Shown here: piece after piece, positions 44,390 through 52,856 of the stretch
How the letters are laid out: each line of letters begins with the position of its first letter
Numbering within the stretch: position 1 is the stretch's first letter
NCBI GenBank assembly: GCA_017938155.1
Contig: JAGBCD010000041.1
Coordinates: forward strand, 1 to 53,226
Length of the DNA: 53,226 bases
Direction: 5' to 3'
Source of the DNA: Paludibacteraceae bacterium
GTDB taxonomy: Bacteria; Bacteroidota; Bacteroidia; Bacteroidales; Paludibacteraceae
The notes under the pieces: model-generated
Databases searched by the model: none
What the model saw: only the letters and a program-made list of their open reading frames with translations
What the model was told of the DNA's origin: nothing
Program-made: the position numbers and the translations under genes

Positions 44390-46174
44390 ATGAGTAAATC
44401 GTGTAAATTACTATTACTTGTAATTATTTCTATTTGCGCTACTACTATCCATGCACAAGAAAGCGCCGTTTACAACGATATCAATTTTATTTTAGATCCA
44501 GTTAAAGAGACTGCAGAAGTTACAGCCACTCCATACATTTCTGGCGATGTACTCATACCAGATGAGATCACCGTTGGACAAAAGACATATCAAGTGGTGG
44601 AGATAGGCGAGAATGCGTTCAAGGGGAATAAGAAGCTGATGAATATTGTTCTACCCAAAGGTATTCAGCGAATATTCCGAAGTGCATTTGACGGAACTGG
44701 CATCATGCAAGACAAGACTAAGTGGAATGAAGGAGTATTATGGATTGATAGTTGCTTGATAGCGACCGACAAACATATCAAGCCTAAATACGAAGTTCCC
44801 TCAAGTACACGAATCATCGCTTGTGGAGCATTTGAAGGCAACAAAACTGTAACACGAGTAGAATTACCAGAAGGATTGAAACGCATAGATCACGACACGT
44901 TCAAAGACTGTAAAAATCTTACGAGAGTAACCATACCAACATCTGTAAATTGGATTGGACAAGATGCCTTCTTAAACTGCGGCATCTATAATAATGAAAA
45001 AAAATGGCGTAAAGGAGCCTTGTATATTGATGGATGCTTAATCGCTGTTAACAATAATGCAGCAGCTAAATTCGTTTTCAAAGACAAAGTACCTACTCGA
45101 CTCATTGCGTGTGGCGCATTTGCCAACAACATAAGAGTAAAGACCGTACTTATTCCTGAAGGTATACAAGAAATTCCAAGTGCTACTTTTTACAAGTGTC
45201 CAGAACTACAAATCGTATATATACCTAACTCGCTCAAACGAGTTGAGATGTATGCATTTTATGAATGTGGAAAACTACATACAGCTAAATTGACACAAAA
45301 CGTAATACGAATAGGTGCTGGTGCATTTTACGGATGTGTCAACCTAAAAGAACAAATCATATCCGATAGCATCAAAACGATAGAAAAAGCCAGTTTCTTC
45401 ACATGTAGAAGCATTCGTAAGATTACGCTACCTAAGAATATTGAAGTTATTGAAGACGGAGCATTTGCAGGATGTATTGAATTAGAAAAGATCACATTCC
45501 CTGAGTCACTTACCTCTATCGGTAGTAATGCTTTTTCTGGATGTGCAAAATTGTCAAATATCGTTATCCCAGAAAAAATAAATATCATTCGCAAAGGGAC
45601 ATTTGAAGATTGCAGACAATTATTCAAAGTCACCCTACCCAATGGATTGTATGCTATAGATGATGAAGCTTTTTCCAATTGCTTGGTACTTGAGAAAATC
45701 AATTTTCCAAAAACTACTTTCAGAATCGGTAAAAAAGCATTCTACAACTGCCAAAGTCTTGAGCGAGTGTCTTTAGCAGACCAAATACATGCAATAGAAG
45801 CAAGCGCATTTGAAGAATGCAAGCACTTATATGAGATTGCAATGCCTGACATGTTAGAAGTTTTAGGCCCTCGCGCTTTCGCACACTGTATCAACTTACA
45901 AAAGTTCAAATTCAATAAAAAACTCAAAATCATAGGTCCCAAGGCATTTCTTGATTGCAGATCATTGCAAGAGATTGCATTACCACAAAAACTTGAGACG
46001 ATTGGAGCCGGTGCATTCAAAGAATGTAAAAACCTAAAGAAAGTAGAATGGCCACTTACATTGGAACTGATAGACCAAGAGGCATTTAGAGATTGTGAGA
46101 GCCTTAAAATGCCTGTATTCACAACAAGAATCACTTTAGGTAAGAATGCTTTCAAAGGAACACGAGCAAACTAA
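44390..46174 (+). CDS. secreted BspA-like leucine-rich-repeat protein (LRR_5)
   Basis: 594 residues from the ATG at 44390, chosen because it starts a signal peptide (MSKSCKLLLLVIISICATTI, cleaved after HAQ) just after the promoter; a longer frame would run through the promoter. The rest is about 20 repeats of the 23-residue LRR_5 type (e.g. IEVIEDGAFAGCIELEKITF), interrupted twice by W-N-E-G/W-R-K-G insert blocks (~residues 105-140 and 195-230). BspA-like proteins mediate surface adhesion. No type IX sorting domain is visible at the C-terminus. Confidence 0.88.
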   Translation: MSKSCKLLLLVIISICATTIHAQESAVYNDINFILDPVKETAEVTATPYISGDVLIPDEITVGQKTYQVVEIGENAFKGNKKLMNIVLPKGIQRIFRSAFDGTGIMQDKTKWNEGVLWIDSCLIATDKHIKPKYEVPSSTRIIACGAFEGNKTVTRVELPEGLKRIDHDTFKDCKNLTRVTIPTSVNWIGQDAFLNCGIYNNEKKWRKGALYIDGCLIAVNNNAAAKFVFKDKVPTRLIACGAFANNIRVKTVLIPEGIQEIPSATFYKCPELQIVYIPNSLKRVEMYAFYECGKLHTAKLTQNVIRIGAGAFYGCVNLKEQIISDSIKTIEKASFFTCRSIRKITLPKNIEVIEDGAFAGCIELEKITFPESLTSIGSNAFSGCAKLSNIVIPEKINIIRKGTFEDCRQLFKVTLPNGLYAIDDEAFSNCLVLEKINFPKTTFRIGKKAFYNCQSLERVSLADQIHAIEASAFEECKHLYEIAMPDMLEVLGPRAFAHCINLQKFKFNKKLKIIGPKAFLDCRSLQEIALPQKLETIGAGAFKECKNLKKVEWPLTLELIDQEAFRDCESLKMPVFTTRITLGKNAFKGTRAN

Positions 46175-46295
46175 AACAATAGAGATATCGTATCCAACAA
46201 GTGTCACAAAACAGCAGGATACTTAATAAAAAAATAATCAATCCCCAAAGCATAAAGTTTTGGGGATTGATTGTGTAAAAACATCACTTGTTTCG

Positions 46296-47675
46296 TTATC
46301 CTAAACGTTCCAACTCTACCGTAAAGTGACGCATCAGTGGTGCTTCTTTGGTAATTGCCAATCCACGTGTAATCGTTTCACGACGATCATACACATTCTT
46401 CAAAGCAGCAGCAATCACTTTCATATGGTTGTCGGTATATACACGACGAGGGATGCACAAGCGAACCAAGTCCAACCCAGAGAAACGATTTTCTCGCGTT
46501 TCTGGATCTCGGTCAGCCAATATATATCCTATTTCACAAGCACGAATACCTGCCTCTAAATACAATTCGCATGTTAGCGTTTGCGCAGGAAATTCTTCAA
46601 TAGGAACATGTGTCAACACTTTGTCTGCATCTACGAAAATCGCATGACCGCCTGCTGGACGTTGATAAGGAATACCATATTCATCCAAAAGTTGAGCCAA
46701 ATATTCCACTTGATGAATACGCGTTTCCAACATTTCAAACTGAGTATTCTCTTCCAATCCTACAGCTAAAGCAGCCATATCGCGTCCATTCATACCACCA
46801 TAGGTTAAGAAACCTTCATATGGAATACAGAATTGTTTGCAACCCTCATACCAATCTTCACGGTTTGTAGCGATAAAGCCACCCATATTAACCAATCCAT
46901 CTTTCTTGGCAGACATAGTCATACTATCAGCATATGAAAACATTTCCAAAGCAATCTCTTGAATGGTCTTGTCAGCATAGCCTTCTTCACGTGTTTTGAT
47001 GAAATATGCATTTTCAGCAAAACGAGCAGAATCCATATTCACTGGTACACCATACTTGTGACATAATGCACAAGTCTCACGGATATTCTGCATAGAAACA
47101 GGTTGACCACCTACCGTGTTATTGGTAACTGTCAAAACCATGAAAGGAACATTACCAGGATTGTCTTTTAATAGCTGCTCCAACTTATCCAAGTTGACAT
47201 TTCCTTTGAAAGGAATTTCCAATTGGGTATCTTTTGCTTCGTCTATCGTAACATCAATAGCATGCGCTTTACGAGCCTCTATATGTCCTTTAGTGGTGTC
47301 AAAGTGTGCATTTCCAGGAATTACTTGCCCTGCTTTTACCAAATAAGAAAACAACACATTCTCTGCTGCACGTCCTTGATGAGTAGGAATAACATATTTG
47401 AAACCCGTGAGACGCGTAACAGTGTCTCTAAATTCAAAGAAAGACTTACTACCAGAATAACTCTCATCTCCCATCATCAATGCCGCCCATTGGCGATCTG
47501 ACATTGCTCCGGTACCAGAATCGGTAAGCAAATCAATATAAACTTGTTCACTACGAAGCATAAAAATATTGTTCTTAGCTTCTTTTAACCACTGCTCACG
47601 TTCCTCGCGAGTAGATTTGCGGATGGGTTCAACCATCTTAATCTTCCAAGATTCTGCAAATGGTAAGTTGTCCAT
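46296..47675 (-). CDS. tnaA: tryptophanase (L-tryptophan indole-lyase)
   Basis: 459 residues. PLP-binding Lys in TMSAKKDGLVNMGG, DLLTDSGTGAMSDRQW, THQGRAAEN. It is separated from tyrosine phenol-lyase by specificity residues: Asp in HFDTTKGH (Thr in TPL) and His in MRHFTVEL near the C-terminus (Phe in TPL). Converts tryptophan to indole, pyruvate and ammonia in the cytosol. No permease gene or leader peptide is adjacent. Its promoter interleaves with that of the divergent permease gene. Confidence 0.93.
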   Translation of the reverse strand: MDNLPFAESWKIKMVEPIRKSTREEREQWLKEAKNNIFMLRSEQVYIDLLTDSGTGAMSDRQWAALMMGDESYSGSKSFFEFRDTVTRLTGFKYVIPTHQGRAAENVLFSYLVKAGQVIPGNAHFDTTKGHIEARKAHAIDVTIDEAKDTQLEIPFKGNVNLDKLEQLLKDNPGNVPFMVLTVTNNTVGGQPVSMQNIRETCALCHKYGVPVNMDSARFAENAYFIKTREEGYADKTIQEIALEMFSYADSMTMSAKKDGLVNMGGFIATNREDWYEGCKQFCIPYEGFLTYGGMNGRDMAALAVGLEENTQFEMLETRIHQVEYLAQLLDEYGIPYQRPAGGHAIFVDADKVLTHVPIEEFPAQTLTCELYLEAGIRACEIGYILADRDPETRENRFSGLDLVRLCIPRRVYTDNHMKVIAAALKNVYDRRETITRGLAITKEAPLMRHFTVELERLG

Positions 47676-47713
47676 AATATTATTATTTAAGATTAAAATT
47701 TTTCAACGTGCTG

Positions 47714-47745
47714 CAAAGTTAAGCATTTTTTTGTACATTTACAAA
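47714..47745 (-). promoter_or_regulatory. tnaA promoter, overlapping the divergent permease promoter
   Basis: On the minus strand TTTG (plus 47742-47745), 20 bp, TAACTTTG (plus 47714-47721). It overlaps the plus-strand promoter at 47730-47761 by 16 bp. Confidence 0.72.
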
Positions 47746-47761
47746 TTTATTGTTACCTTTG
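47730..47761 (+). promoter_or_regulatory. promoter of the Wzm-like permease
   Basis: TTTG 47730-47733, 20 bp, TACCTTTG 47754-47761, 28 bp before the ATG. Confidence 0.75.
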
Positions 47762-47789
47762 CAAACGATTTTAAGACTCGAATAATGTA

Positions 47790-48647
47790 ATGGAAAATCA
47801 AAATTTATCTTGGACCACAGAAATCAAGCCAAAAAACAAGTTATTGAGCATTGATTTTAAAGAAATATGGCAATATAGAGACCTCATGTTGCTATTCGTC
47901 AAGCGAAACATCATCACCCAATACAAACAAACTATTTTGGGACCGTTGTGGTATTTCATACAGCCTATTATGACTACAGTCATGTATATGGTTGTATTTG
48001 GTGGTATCGCAAAAATTTCAACAGATGGTCTCCCTCAACCTTTGTTCTACCTTGCGGGTATCAGCTTTTGGCAGTATTTCGCCGATTGTCTCAACAAAAC
48101 AAGTAATACTTTTGTTTCGAATGCCAGTATTTTTGGCAAGGTTTATTTTCCGAGACTTGTTACACCATTGAGTGATGTGATTAGCAACCTTGTTAGATTC
48201 TCCATCCAGTTTGTACTATTCCTTATCGTATATGCTTATTATGCTATTTTCACTGATGTACAAATTCATACTAATTGGTATGTACTCCTCTTGCCATTGC
48301 TCATTGTTATGCTTGCTGGTTTGGCGTTAGGTTTTGGTATTCTTTTTTCATCTATGACAACTAAGTATAGAGACTTGCAATTGTTGCTCTCATTCTTTGT
48401 TAGTTTATGGATGTATGCCACCCCTGTGATATATCCTTTGTCAACTATCACCAATGATACTCTCAAACTCGTTATGCAGTTGAATCCACTGACAGGTATT
48501 GTAGAATTTTTCAAATATGGCATGCTTGGTGTAGGGTGCCACGACTGGTGGATGTTGGGATATAGTTTTATATTCATGGTGGTTCTTTTGGCATTAGGAA
48601 TCGTAGTATTCAATAAAGTACAAAGATCTTTTATGGATACTGTATAG
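47790..48647 (+). CDS. wzm: ABC-2 type polysaccharide export permease (Wzm-like)
   Basis: 285 residues, six hydrophobic helices. Family features: YRDLMLLFVKRNIITQYKQT before helix 1, GPLWYFIQPIMTTVMY, FPRLVTPLSDVISNLVRF, and MYATPVIYP. Such permeases export undecaprenyl-linked O-antigen or capsule chains with a Wzt ATPase. The ATPase gene is not next to it (ispE follows), so the partner must be elsewhere. The N-terminal ~30 residues are cytosolic. Confidence 0.88.
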   Translation: MENQNLSWTTEIKPKNKLLSIDFKEIWQYRDLMLLFVKRNIITQYKQTILGPLWYFIQPIMTTVMYMVVFGGIAKISTDGLPQPLFYLAGISFWQYFADCLNKTSNTFVSNASIFGKVYFPRLVTPLSDVISNLVRFSIQFVLFLIVYAYYAIFTDVQIHTNWYVLLLPLLIVMLAGLALGFGILFSSMTTKYRDLQLLLSFFVSLWMYATPVIYPLSTITNDTLKLVMQLNPLTGIVEFFKYGMLGVGCHDWWMLGYSFIFMVVLLALGIVVFNKVQRSFMDTV

Positions 48648-48652
48648 GTAAT

Positions 48653-48731
48653 TAAGAATTTTGTAAATTCGCTTGGCGAATAATCGTTCGAACAGAAGGT
48701 GAGATAAGAATTAAGAATTTTGAATTTTGAA
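48653..48731. repeat. dispersed AT-rich repeat, copy 3, running into the ispE start codon
   Basis: AATTAAGAATTTTG occurs at about 48653-48664 and again at 48711-48725, the second followed by AATTTTGAA, matching the copy at 28187. Between them is a 6-bp hairpin ATTCGC-TTG-GCGAAT (48667-48681). The last TTG of the repeat (48727-48729) is the only start available to ispE. Confidence 0.65.
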
Positions 48732-49575
48732 ACTCTATCCTAATTGCAAAATTAACATTGGTTTGCGTGTTGTAAGCAAACGAGAGGATGGTTATCATAA
48801 TTTGGAAACCATCTTCTATCCTGTATATGGACTACATGACGAATTAGAAGTTACTCCGTTGGATAATCCTAAATTAGGGATTAAGAATTATGAATTTATC
48901 CAAGAGGGTTTTGAAGTTGATTGTTCTGTAGAAGATAATCTGATTATTAAATGTTATCAGCACATGCGTGCTAAATATCCGCAGATTGGTAATGTGCGGA
49001 TTCATTTCAAAAAAAATATTCCATTTGGTGCAGGCTTAGGAGGAGGTAGTAGCGATGCTGCCCATATGGCAATGGCACTGAATGAAATTTTTGCTTTAGG
49101 ATTGACCAAAGAGCAACTTGCATTAGAAGTTCGTCCCTTAGGTGCCGATTGTCCGTTCTTCATCTACAATGAGCCTTGCTTGGCTGAAGGAATAGGAGAT
49201 ATCTTTTCACCTACCCAATTGTCCTTAAGCGGGAGCCGTTTGGTATTGGTAAAACCAACCATACACGTCAGCACAAAAGAAGCGTATAGCGGCATTCATT
49301 TACATCCTGAAGCAAAAGATTCACTGAAGATGATTGATAGACCTAACCACATGGCTATCAATGATTTTGAGCATACAATATTTGCAATACACCCAGAATT
49401 GGGTCGCATCAAACAACGCCTTATAGAAGCTGGAGCTTATTACGCAGCCATGTCTGGTTCTGGCTCAACAATCTTTGGACTCTTCCATGGAGATTCTGAA
49501 TGTGGAACCAACACCTACCTGAGAAGATTTGACGAACAACTTTCCTCCATGATAATCTTCAATGATACGCTTTGA
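48727..49575 (+). CDS. ispE: 4-diphosphocytidyl-2-C-methyl-D-erythritol kinase, TTG start
   Basis: 282 residues. GHMP-kinase signatures: YPNCKINIGLRVVSKREDGYHN, IPFGAGLGGGSSDAAHMAMAL and the C-terminal MSGSGSTIFGLF. It phosphorylates CDP-methylerythritol in the MEP isoprenoid pathway, usually essential. An in-frame TGA at 48721 leaves TTG at 48727 as the only reasonable start, and the conserved N-terminus begins two residues later. The final ~37 codons overlap the convergent histidine kinase gene, so the tail after GLF differs from the usual family ending. Confidence 0.92.
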   Translation: MKLYPNCKINIGLRVVSKREDGYHNLETIFYPVYGLHDELEVTPLDNPKLGIKNYEFIQEGFEVDCSVEDNLIIKCYQHMRAKYPQIGNVRIHFKKNIPFGAGLGGGSSDAAHMAMALNEIFALGLTKEQLALEVRPLGADCPFFIYNEPCLAEGIGDIFSPTQLSLSGSRLVLVKPTIHVSTKEAYSGIHLHPEAKDSLKMIDRPNHMAINDFEHTIFAIHPELGRIKQRLIEAGAYYAAMSGSGSTIFGLFHGDSECGTNTYLRRFDEQLSSMIIFNDTL

Positions 49576-50586
49576 GAGAGATAATCCTAACCCCCACCCT
49601 CGTTTCTTACTTGTATAACCAGGTTCGAATATACGGTTGTACATTCCACGTTCTATTCCTTTTCCTGTATCTGCGATATCCAGATACATCTTATCTTCAT
49701 CATGCGAAAGAGATAAGGAAATATGCCCTACCCCTTCCATTGCATCTACGGCATTTTTGATTATATTCTCCAGTACCCAAGCAAATAAAGGCACATTCAG
49801 TTCAACAAAACATGGAGAATCCATTTCTATGTGATATAGAATCTTAGTTGATGTACGTGTGCGCATGTACTCAATTGTATCCCGCACCACTTTTGTCACA
49901 TCTTCTCTAACTAATTCAGGTTCGGAGCCAATCTTTGAAAAACGTTCAGTGATCGTTTGTAAGCGTTGTATATCCACATCCATTTGAGGCAAAAGTTCAT
50001 CATTTGGATAACGAGACAAAAGCAATTCTTTCCAAGCATTTAATGAAGATATTGGCGTCCCCAATTGATGAGCTGTCTCCTTGCTCAACCCAACCCAAAC
50101 AAGATTTTCTTGACTGCGTTGGGCAGTATATAGAGAAATGACGACAATAACCAAAAACAAGAAGATGATACTAAACTCAATGTAAGGAAAAAAACGTAAT
50201 TGTGACAATAAAGTAGAATCATCATAATAGATATACTGAACCAAATCTTCAGAGATTCTTACTTCTATTGGTCCATGTAATTGAGTTACATCATGTATGG
50301 TATCCGTCACATTACGTGTCTTGAGTATTACGCCATCTGCGTCTACCACATAAACCGGTATCGTATTATTGCCCTCTATAATTTGAGATATAAATTGAAT
50401 ATCAGTACCCTCGTCTGCCAATATCAATTGATGAGTTGCTTCTGCCCATAATTCAATTCGTTTCTGTTCTTCTTGCGACAACTGACGAACCAAATGATTA
50501 ATAAACAAAAATGAAACGATAACGATCAATAAAGCAGCCGTTAATATTATTGTACCAAACTTATAAGAATGAATTTGAAAGCGCAT
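49465..50586 (-). CDS. membrane sensor histidine kinase
   Basis: 373 residues from the ATG at 50586 (MRFQIHSYKFGTIIL), which directly opens the first membrane helix as in related Bacteroidota kinases; an ATG at 50643 is possible. Two helices (~10-32 and ~140-163) enclose a ~110-residue periplasmic sensor. Then the phospho-acceptor motif SKETAHQLGTPISSL (H-x-x-G-T-P type), N box ENIIKNAVDAM, G boxes DIADTGKGIE and GWGLGLSLSKRI. No response regulator is adjacent. The last ~111 bp overlap ispE on the other strand. Confidence 0.88.
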   Translation of the reverse strand: MRFQIHSYKFGTIILTAALLIVIVSFLFINHLVRQLSQEEQKRIELWAEATHQLILADEGTDIQFISQIIEGNNTIPVYVVDADGVILKTRNVTDTIHDVTQLHGPIEVRISEDLVQYIYYDDSTLLSQLRFFPYIEFSIIFLFLVIVVISLYTAQRSQENLVWVGLSKETAHQLGTPISSLNAWKELLLSRYPNDELLPQMDVDIQRLQTITERFSKIGSEPELVREDVTKVVRDTIEYMRTRTSTKILYHIEMDSPCFVELNVPLFAWVLENIIKNAVDAMEGVGHISLSLSHDEDKMYLDIADTGKGIERGMYNRIFEPGYTSKKRGWGLGLSLSKRIIEDYHGGKLFVKSSQVGVGSTFRISMEESKDC

Positions 50587-50671
50587 ATCTCTTAACCATC
50601 TATATGCTATACAGTAAGCAATACATAAGGTATTAACCAACATAGCATAAATACTGCAAATGAATTTTTGA

Positions 50672-50703
50672 CAAAGGTAGTATTTTTTTTTGATATTCGC
50701 AAA
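50672..50703 (-). promoter_or_regulatory. promoter of the histidine kinase gene
   Basis: On the minus strand TTTG (plus 50700-50703), 20 bp, TACCTTTG (plus 50672-50679). Confidence 0.72.
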
Positions 50704-50792
50704 TTGATCGAATAAATCCGTTGTTTTGGCATATATCTTGCTTTTATTTATTCAAGGAACAGATGTTCCGAAACTTTTTAACCAAACCAACT

Positions 50793-51056
50793 ATGACAAA
50801 CGTAACCAAAATGCTATTGGCTCTTCTAGGAGGAGCGGTGGTAGGAGCTACAGCAGCATTGCTATTTGCTCCAAAAAGTGGCGCAGAATTGCGCTCCGAA
50901 ATCGCAGCAATCGCTCGCGAGAAGTACAAAAACCTCAATCTCGATGAAATCAACAAACTCGTGGACAAAGTGATGAGCCGCATCCGCAATGGTATGTGCA
51001 ACTGCCACTGCAAAGCCGACATCGAAGCCGCAGTAGAAGATGCCGCGAAGAAGTAA
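50793..51056 (+). CDS. YtxH-domain membrane protein
   Basis: 87 residues from the ATG at 50793. One N-terminal helix (LLALLGGAVVGATAALLFA) followed by the YtxH signature APKSGAELRSEI and an amphipathic helix. An unusual Cys cluster CNCHC sits near the end. YtxH proteins are general envelope-stress associated factors. It is paired with the downstream holin-like gene across a hairpin array, an arrangement common in Bacteroidota. Confidence 0.8.
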   Translation: MTNVTKMLLALLGGAVVGATAALLFAPKSGAELRSEIAAIAREKYKNLNLDEINKLVDKVMSRIRNGMCNCHCKADIEAAVEDAAKK

Positions 51057-51061
51057 CTTAG

Positions 51062-51213
51062 GCGCCGAAGGCGCGTTATATGTTCTTATGGGACGTTTCA
51101 TGCCTTCGGCGTTTCATCTACCTTTGGCACGTTATCAATAAACGTTAGTAACACGAAGTAGAAAACGTGCGCAGCACAGATAACGCAAAGCAAATAACGT
51201 CGGCATTGCCGAC
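51062..51213. repeat. mini-hairpin array 1 (covarying stems, GTTAYAT spacers)
   Basis: Left half: hairpins GCGCC-GAA-GGCGC, GTTC-n5-GGAC, GCC-TTC-GGC and CC-TTT-GG, each followed by GTTATAT, GTTTCAT or GTTATCA. Right half, opposite orientation: CATAAC-type spacers (TAAC) each followed by a hairpin, GTGC-GCA-GCAC (51167-51177), GC-AAA-GC and GTCGGC-ATT-GCCGAC (51199-51213). Stems differ but remain paired; loops are mostly 3 nt. It fills the whole gap between the YtxH and holin-like genes. A second array stands at 53038-53195. Confidence 0.65.
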
Positions 51214-51231
51214 CAAAAAAAACGTTTAACT

Positions 51232-51723
51232 ATGAAAGATTTTTACAATCAGCTACTTGCTGATATTCAAGCATATATTAAGTCACAATTTCAACTGCTG
51301 AAAGTGCAGAGCATAGAGCAGACAAGTCAGTTGCTAGGGCTCATTATTGCGCTATTCGCTATTATGGCAATCGTGGTTGTCGGACTCATTTTCTTGGCGA
51401 TTGCTTTGGCTGCTTGGCTCGAACAGTGGCTGCCAATGTGGGCTTCGTATCTAGTGATTGCTGGAGGCATGGGATTGATTGCGTTAGGGGTGTATTGGGG
51501 CAGACGGTTGTGGTTTGTGCGCCCAATAGAAAAGCACCTTAGTGAAGTCATAATGGATAATCCTGCTCCACTGAAGCAACAGAAACAATTCATTGAAAAC
51601 CAATCTGCTACGCAGCGTGAGCTATTGGAGCGCGACATCGCATCGGTGCAACGCGACTGGGCACAGGTGCAGCAACTCTTCGCACTTTTGCGAGAAATCA
51701 TTTCTCCTAAGAAGGAGGTATAG
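51232..51723 (+). CDS. phage-holin-superfamily-like envelope protein
   Basis: 163 residues. A leading amphipathic helix (FYNQLLADIQAYIKSQFQLL), two membrane helices (LLGLIIALFAIMAIVVVGLIFLA split by a short gap, and YLVIAGGMGLIALGVYW), and a charged C-terminal coiled segment (RELLERDIASVQRDWAQVQ). This is the pattern of the holin-X-like family (PF07332), normally chromosomal and not phage-derived. Paired with YtxH upstream; role unknown. Confidence 0.78.
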   Translation: MKDFYNQLLADIQAYIKSQFQLLKVQSIEQTSQLLGLIIALFAIMAIVVVGLIFLAIALAAWLEQWLPMWASYLVIAGGMGLIALGVYWGRRLWFVRPIEKHLSEVIMDNPAPLKQQKQFIENQSATQRELLERDIASVQRDWAQVQQLFALLREIISPKKEV

Positions 51724-51799
51724 TTCTTCGCGATTGATGGCTATCATTCAACAGCACCGTTCGAAATGGGCGATGCTGTTTTGGTAGGTAGTAGTTTTC

Positions 51800-51827
51800 C
51801 TTTTCACTTTTCACTTTTCACTTTTCA
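51800..51827. repeat. heptanucleotide tandem repeat (CTTTTCA) x4
   Basis: Four perfect 7-bp units in the gap after the holin-like gene. Non-coding. Confidence 0.8.
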
Positions 51828-51869
51828 GTTTTTCGGTGTGTCTCTATATGTTATAGGGATGCTGAATAC

Positions 51870-52103
51870 TCAGCGTTTTAGTGGTTTTGTGCCGAAAGTT
51901 TCCGGCGAGAAACGCTGAGGACGTTGGCTGCGCTGCGCATCCGTGAGGATCTGCGTCAGTTCCGCAGTGTTGGTGTAATCGTAATTAGGGAAACGATACA
52001 CCGCCAAGGTGTCATGAACAATCATGCCCTGCTTCAGATACTCTTTGGTCCTTCTTTGGTCTTTTACCCGATAGAGATAAAGAAGGTACAGGGGAAGGAA
52101 ATC
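51870..52103 (-). pseudogene. C-terminal coding remnant, family unknown
   Basis: On the minus strand a frame without a start codon stays open for 77 codons to TGA at 51870: hydrophobic start (FLPLYLLYLYRVKD), then RTKEYLKQGMIVHDTLAVYR, FPNYDYTNTAELTQILTDAQ and a basic end (KPLKR). GC is higher than in the flanks and the composition is protein-like, so it is probably the end of a deleted gene. The plus-strand frame over the same DNA (51924-52124) has no protein-like character. Confidence 0.5.
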
Positions 52104-52243
52104 TTAATAAATAGCACTTTTTAGGTGAGTGCAATATATTGACAACTGGTTTCTATTAGAGAGGAAGAGTAAACGCAAATTTGATAATCGTAAGTGGCAA
52201 AAAGGGATTAAAAAATAATAAAAAAATAATTAATAATTATTTA

Positions 52244-52275
52244 TTTGTACATGTCGCAAATATTTAGTACTTTTG
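52244..52275 (+). promoter_or_regulatory. promoter of the zeta-type module
   Basis: TTTG 52244-52247, 20 bp, TACTTTTG 52268-52275, only 17 bp before the ATG, giving a very short leader. Confidence 0.72.
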
Positions 52276-52292
52276 TCCGCTAAGTTTGGGTT

Positions 52293-52856
52293 ATGGGCAA
52301 AACACTCTACATAATAGCAGGTTGCAATGGCGCGGGAAAGACAACTGCTTCATACACTATTCTGCCTGAGATATGGCACTGCCAAGAATTTGTGAATGCC
52401 GATGAGATTGCGCGCGGTCTTTCGCCTCTTAATCCCAATAGTATGGCGGTGCAAGCAGGACGAATCATGCTACAGCGTATTGAGGAATTGTTGAAACAAG
52501 GAGTGTCGTTTTCAATAGAAACAACGCTGGCTACTCGCTCATACGTTCAGTTAGTCAAACGCGCTCAAGCAGAAGGATACACCGTAAATCTGCTGTTCTT
52601 CTGGTTAAAAAACCCAGAGATGGCGGTACAGCGTGTGGCAAAACGAGTTAGTAACGGAGGACATGACATTCCAGTAGATGTGATACACAGACGTTATATA
52701 TTGGGATTGCAAAACTTCTTTTTTCTGTACAAAGATATAGTGGATGTATGGACATTGGTAGATAATGCAAGTAATCCGCGTCGCGTGATAGCAACAGATG
52801 AAGAAATAAAGGATGTAGAACTTTATAACAAAATTGAAGCTTATGTCAACAACTGA
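52293..52856 (+). CDS. zeta-toxin-family P-loop kinase
   Basis: 187 residues. Walker A IAGCNGAGKTTASYTIL, FVNADEIARGLSP (conserved Asp), FSIETTLATRSYV, and a lid-like KRVSNGGHDIP followed by IHRRYILGL. Zeta/PezT toxins phosphorylate UDP-N-acetylglucosamine and poison cell-wall synthesis; related chromosomal proteins may act on other small molecules. No epsilon antitoxin precedes it. A small gene overlaps its end by 14 bp. Confidence 0.8.
   Translation: MGKTLYIIAGCNGAGKTTASYTILPEIWHCQEFVNADEIARGLSPLNPNSMAVQAGRIMLQRIEELLKQGVSFSIETTLATRSYVQLVKRAQAEGYTVNLLFFWLKNPEMAVQRVAKRVSNGGHDIPVDVIHRRYILGLQNFFFLYKDIVDVWTLVDNASNPRRVIATDEEIKDVELYNKIEAYVNN

Noticed and set aside
46296-47675. Tyrosine phenol-lyase instead of tryptophanase
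   Set aside because: The residues that separate the two enzymes (Asp in HFDTT, His in RHFT) are those of tryptophanase.
51062-51213. Possible CRISPR or integron attC array
   Set aside because: Units are about 18-24 bp with hairpins of differing sequence and a constant spacer, the opposite of constant repeats and variable spacers; no Cas genes or integron integrase are seen.
51232-51723. Prophage holin as a sign of a prophage
   Set aside because: The protein belongs to a chromosomal envelope family usually found beside YtxH; no other phage genes are present.
51924-52124. 66-codon plus-strand open frame
   Set aside because: The opposite strand over the same DNA gives a much more protein-like frame (remnant at 51870-52103), so this one is treated as its shadow.
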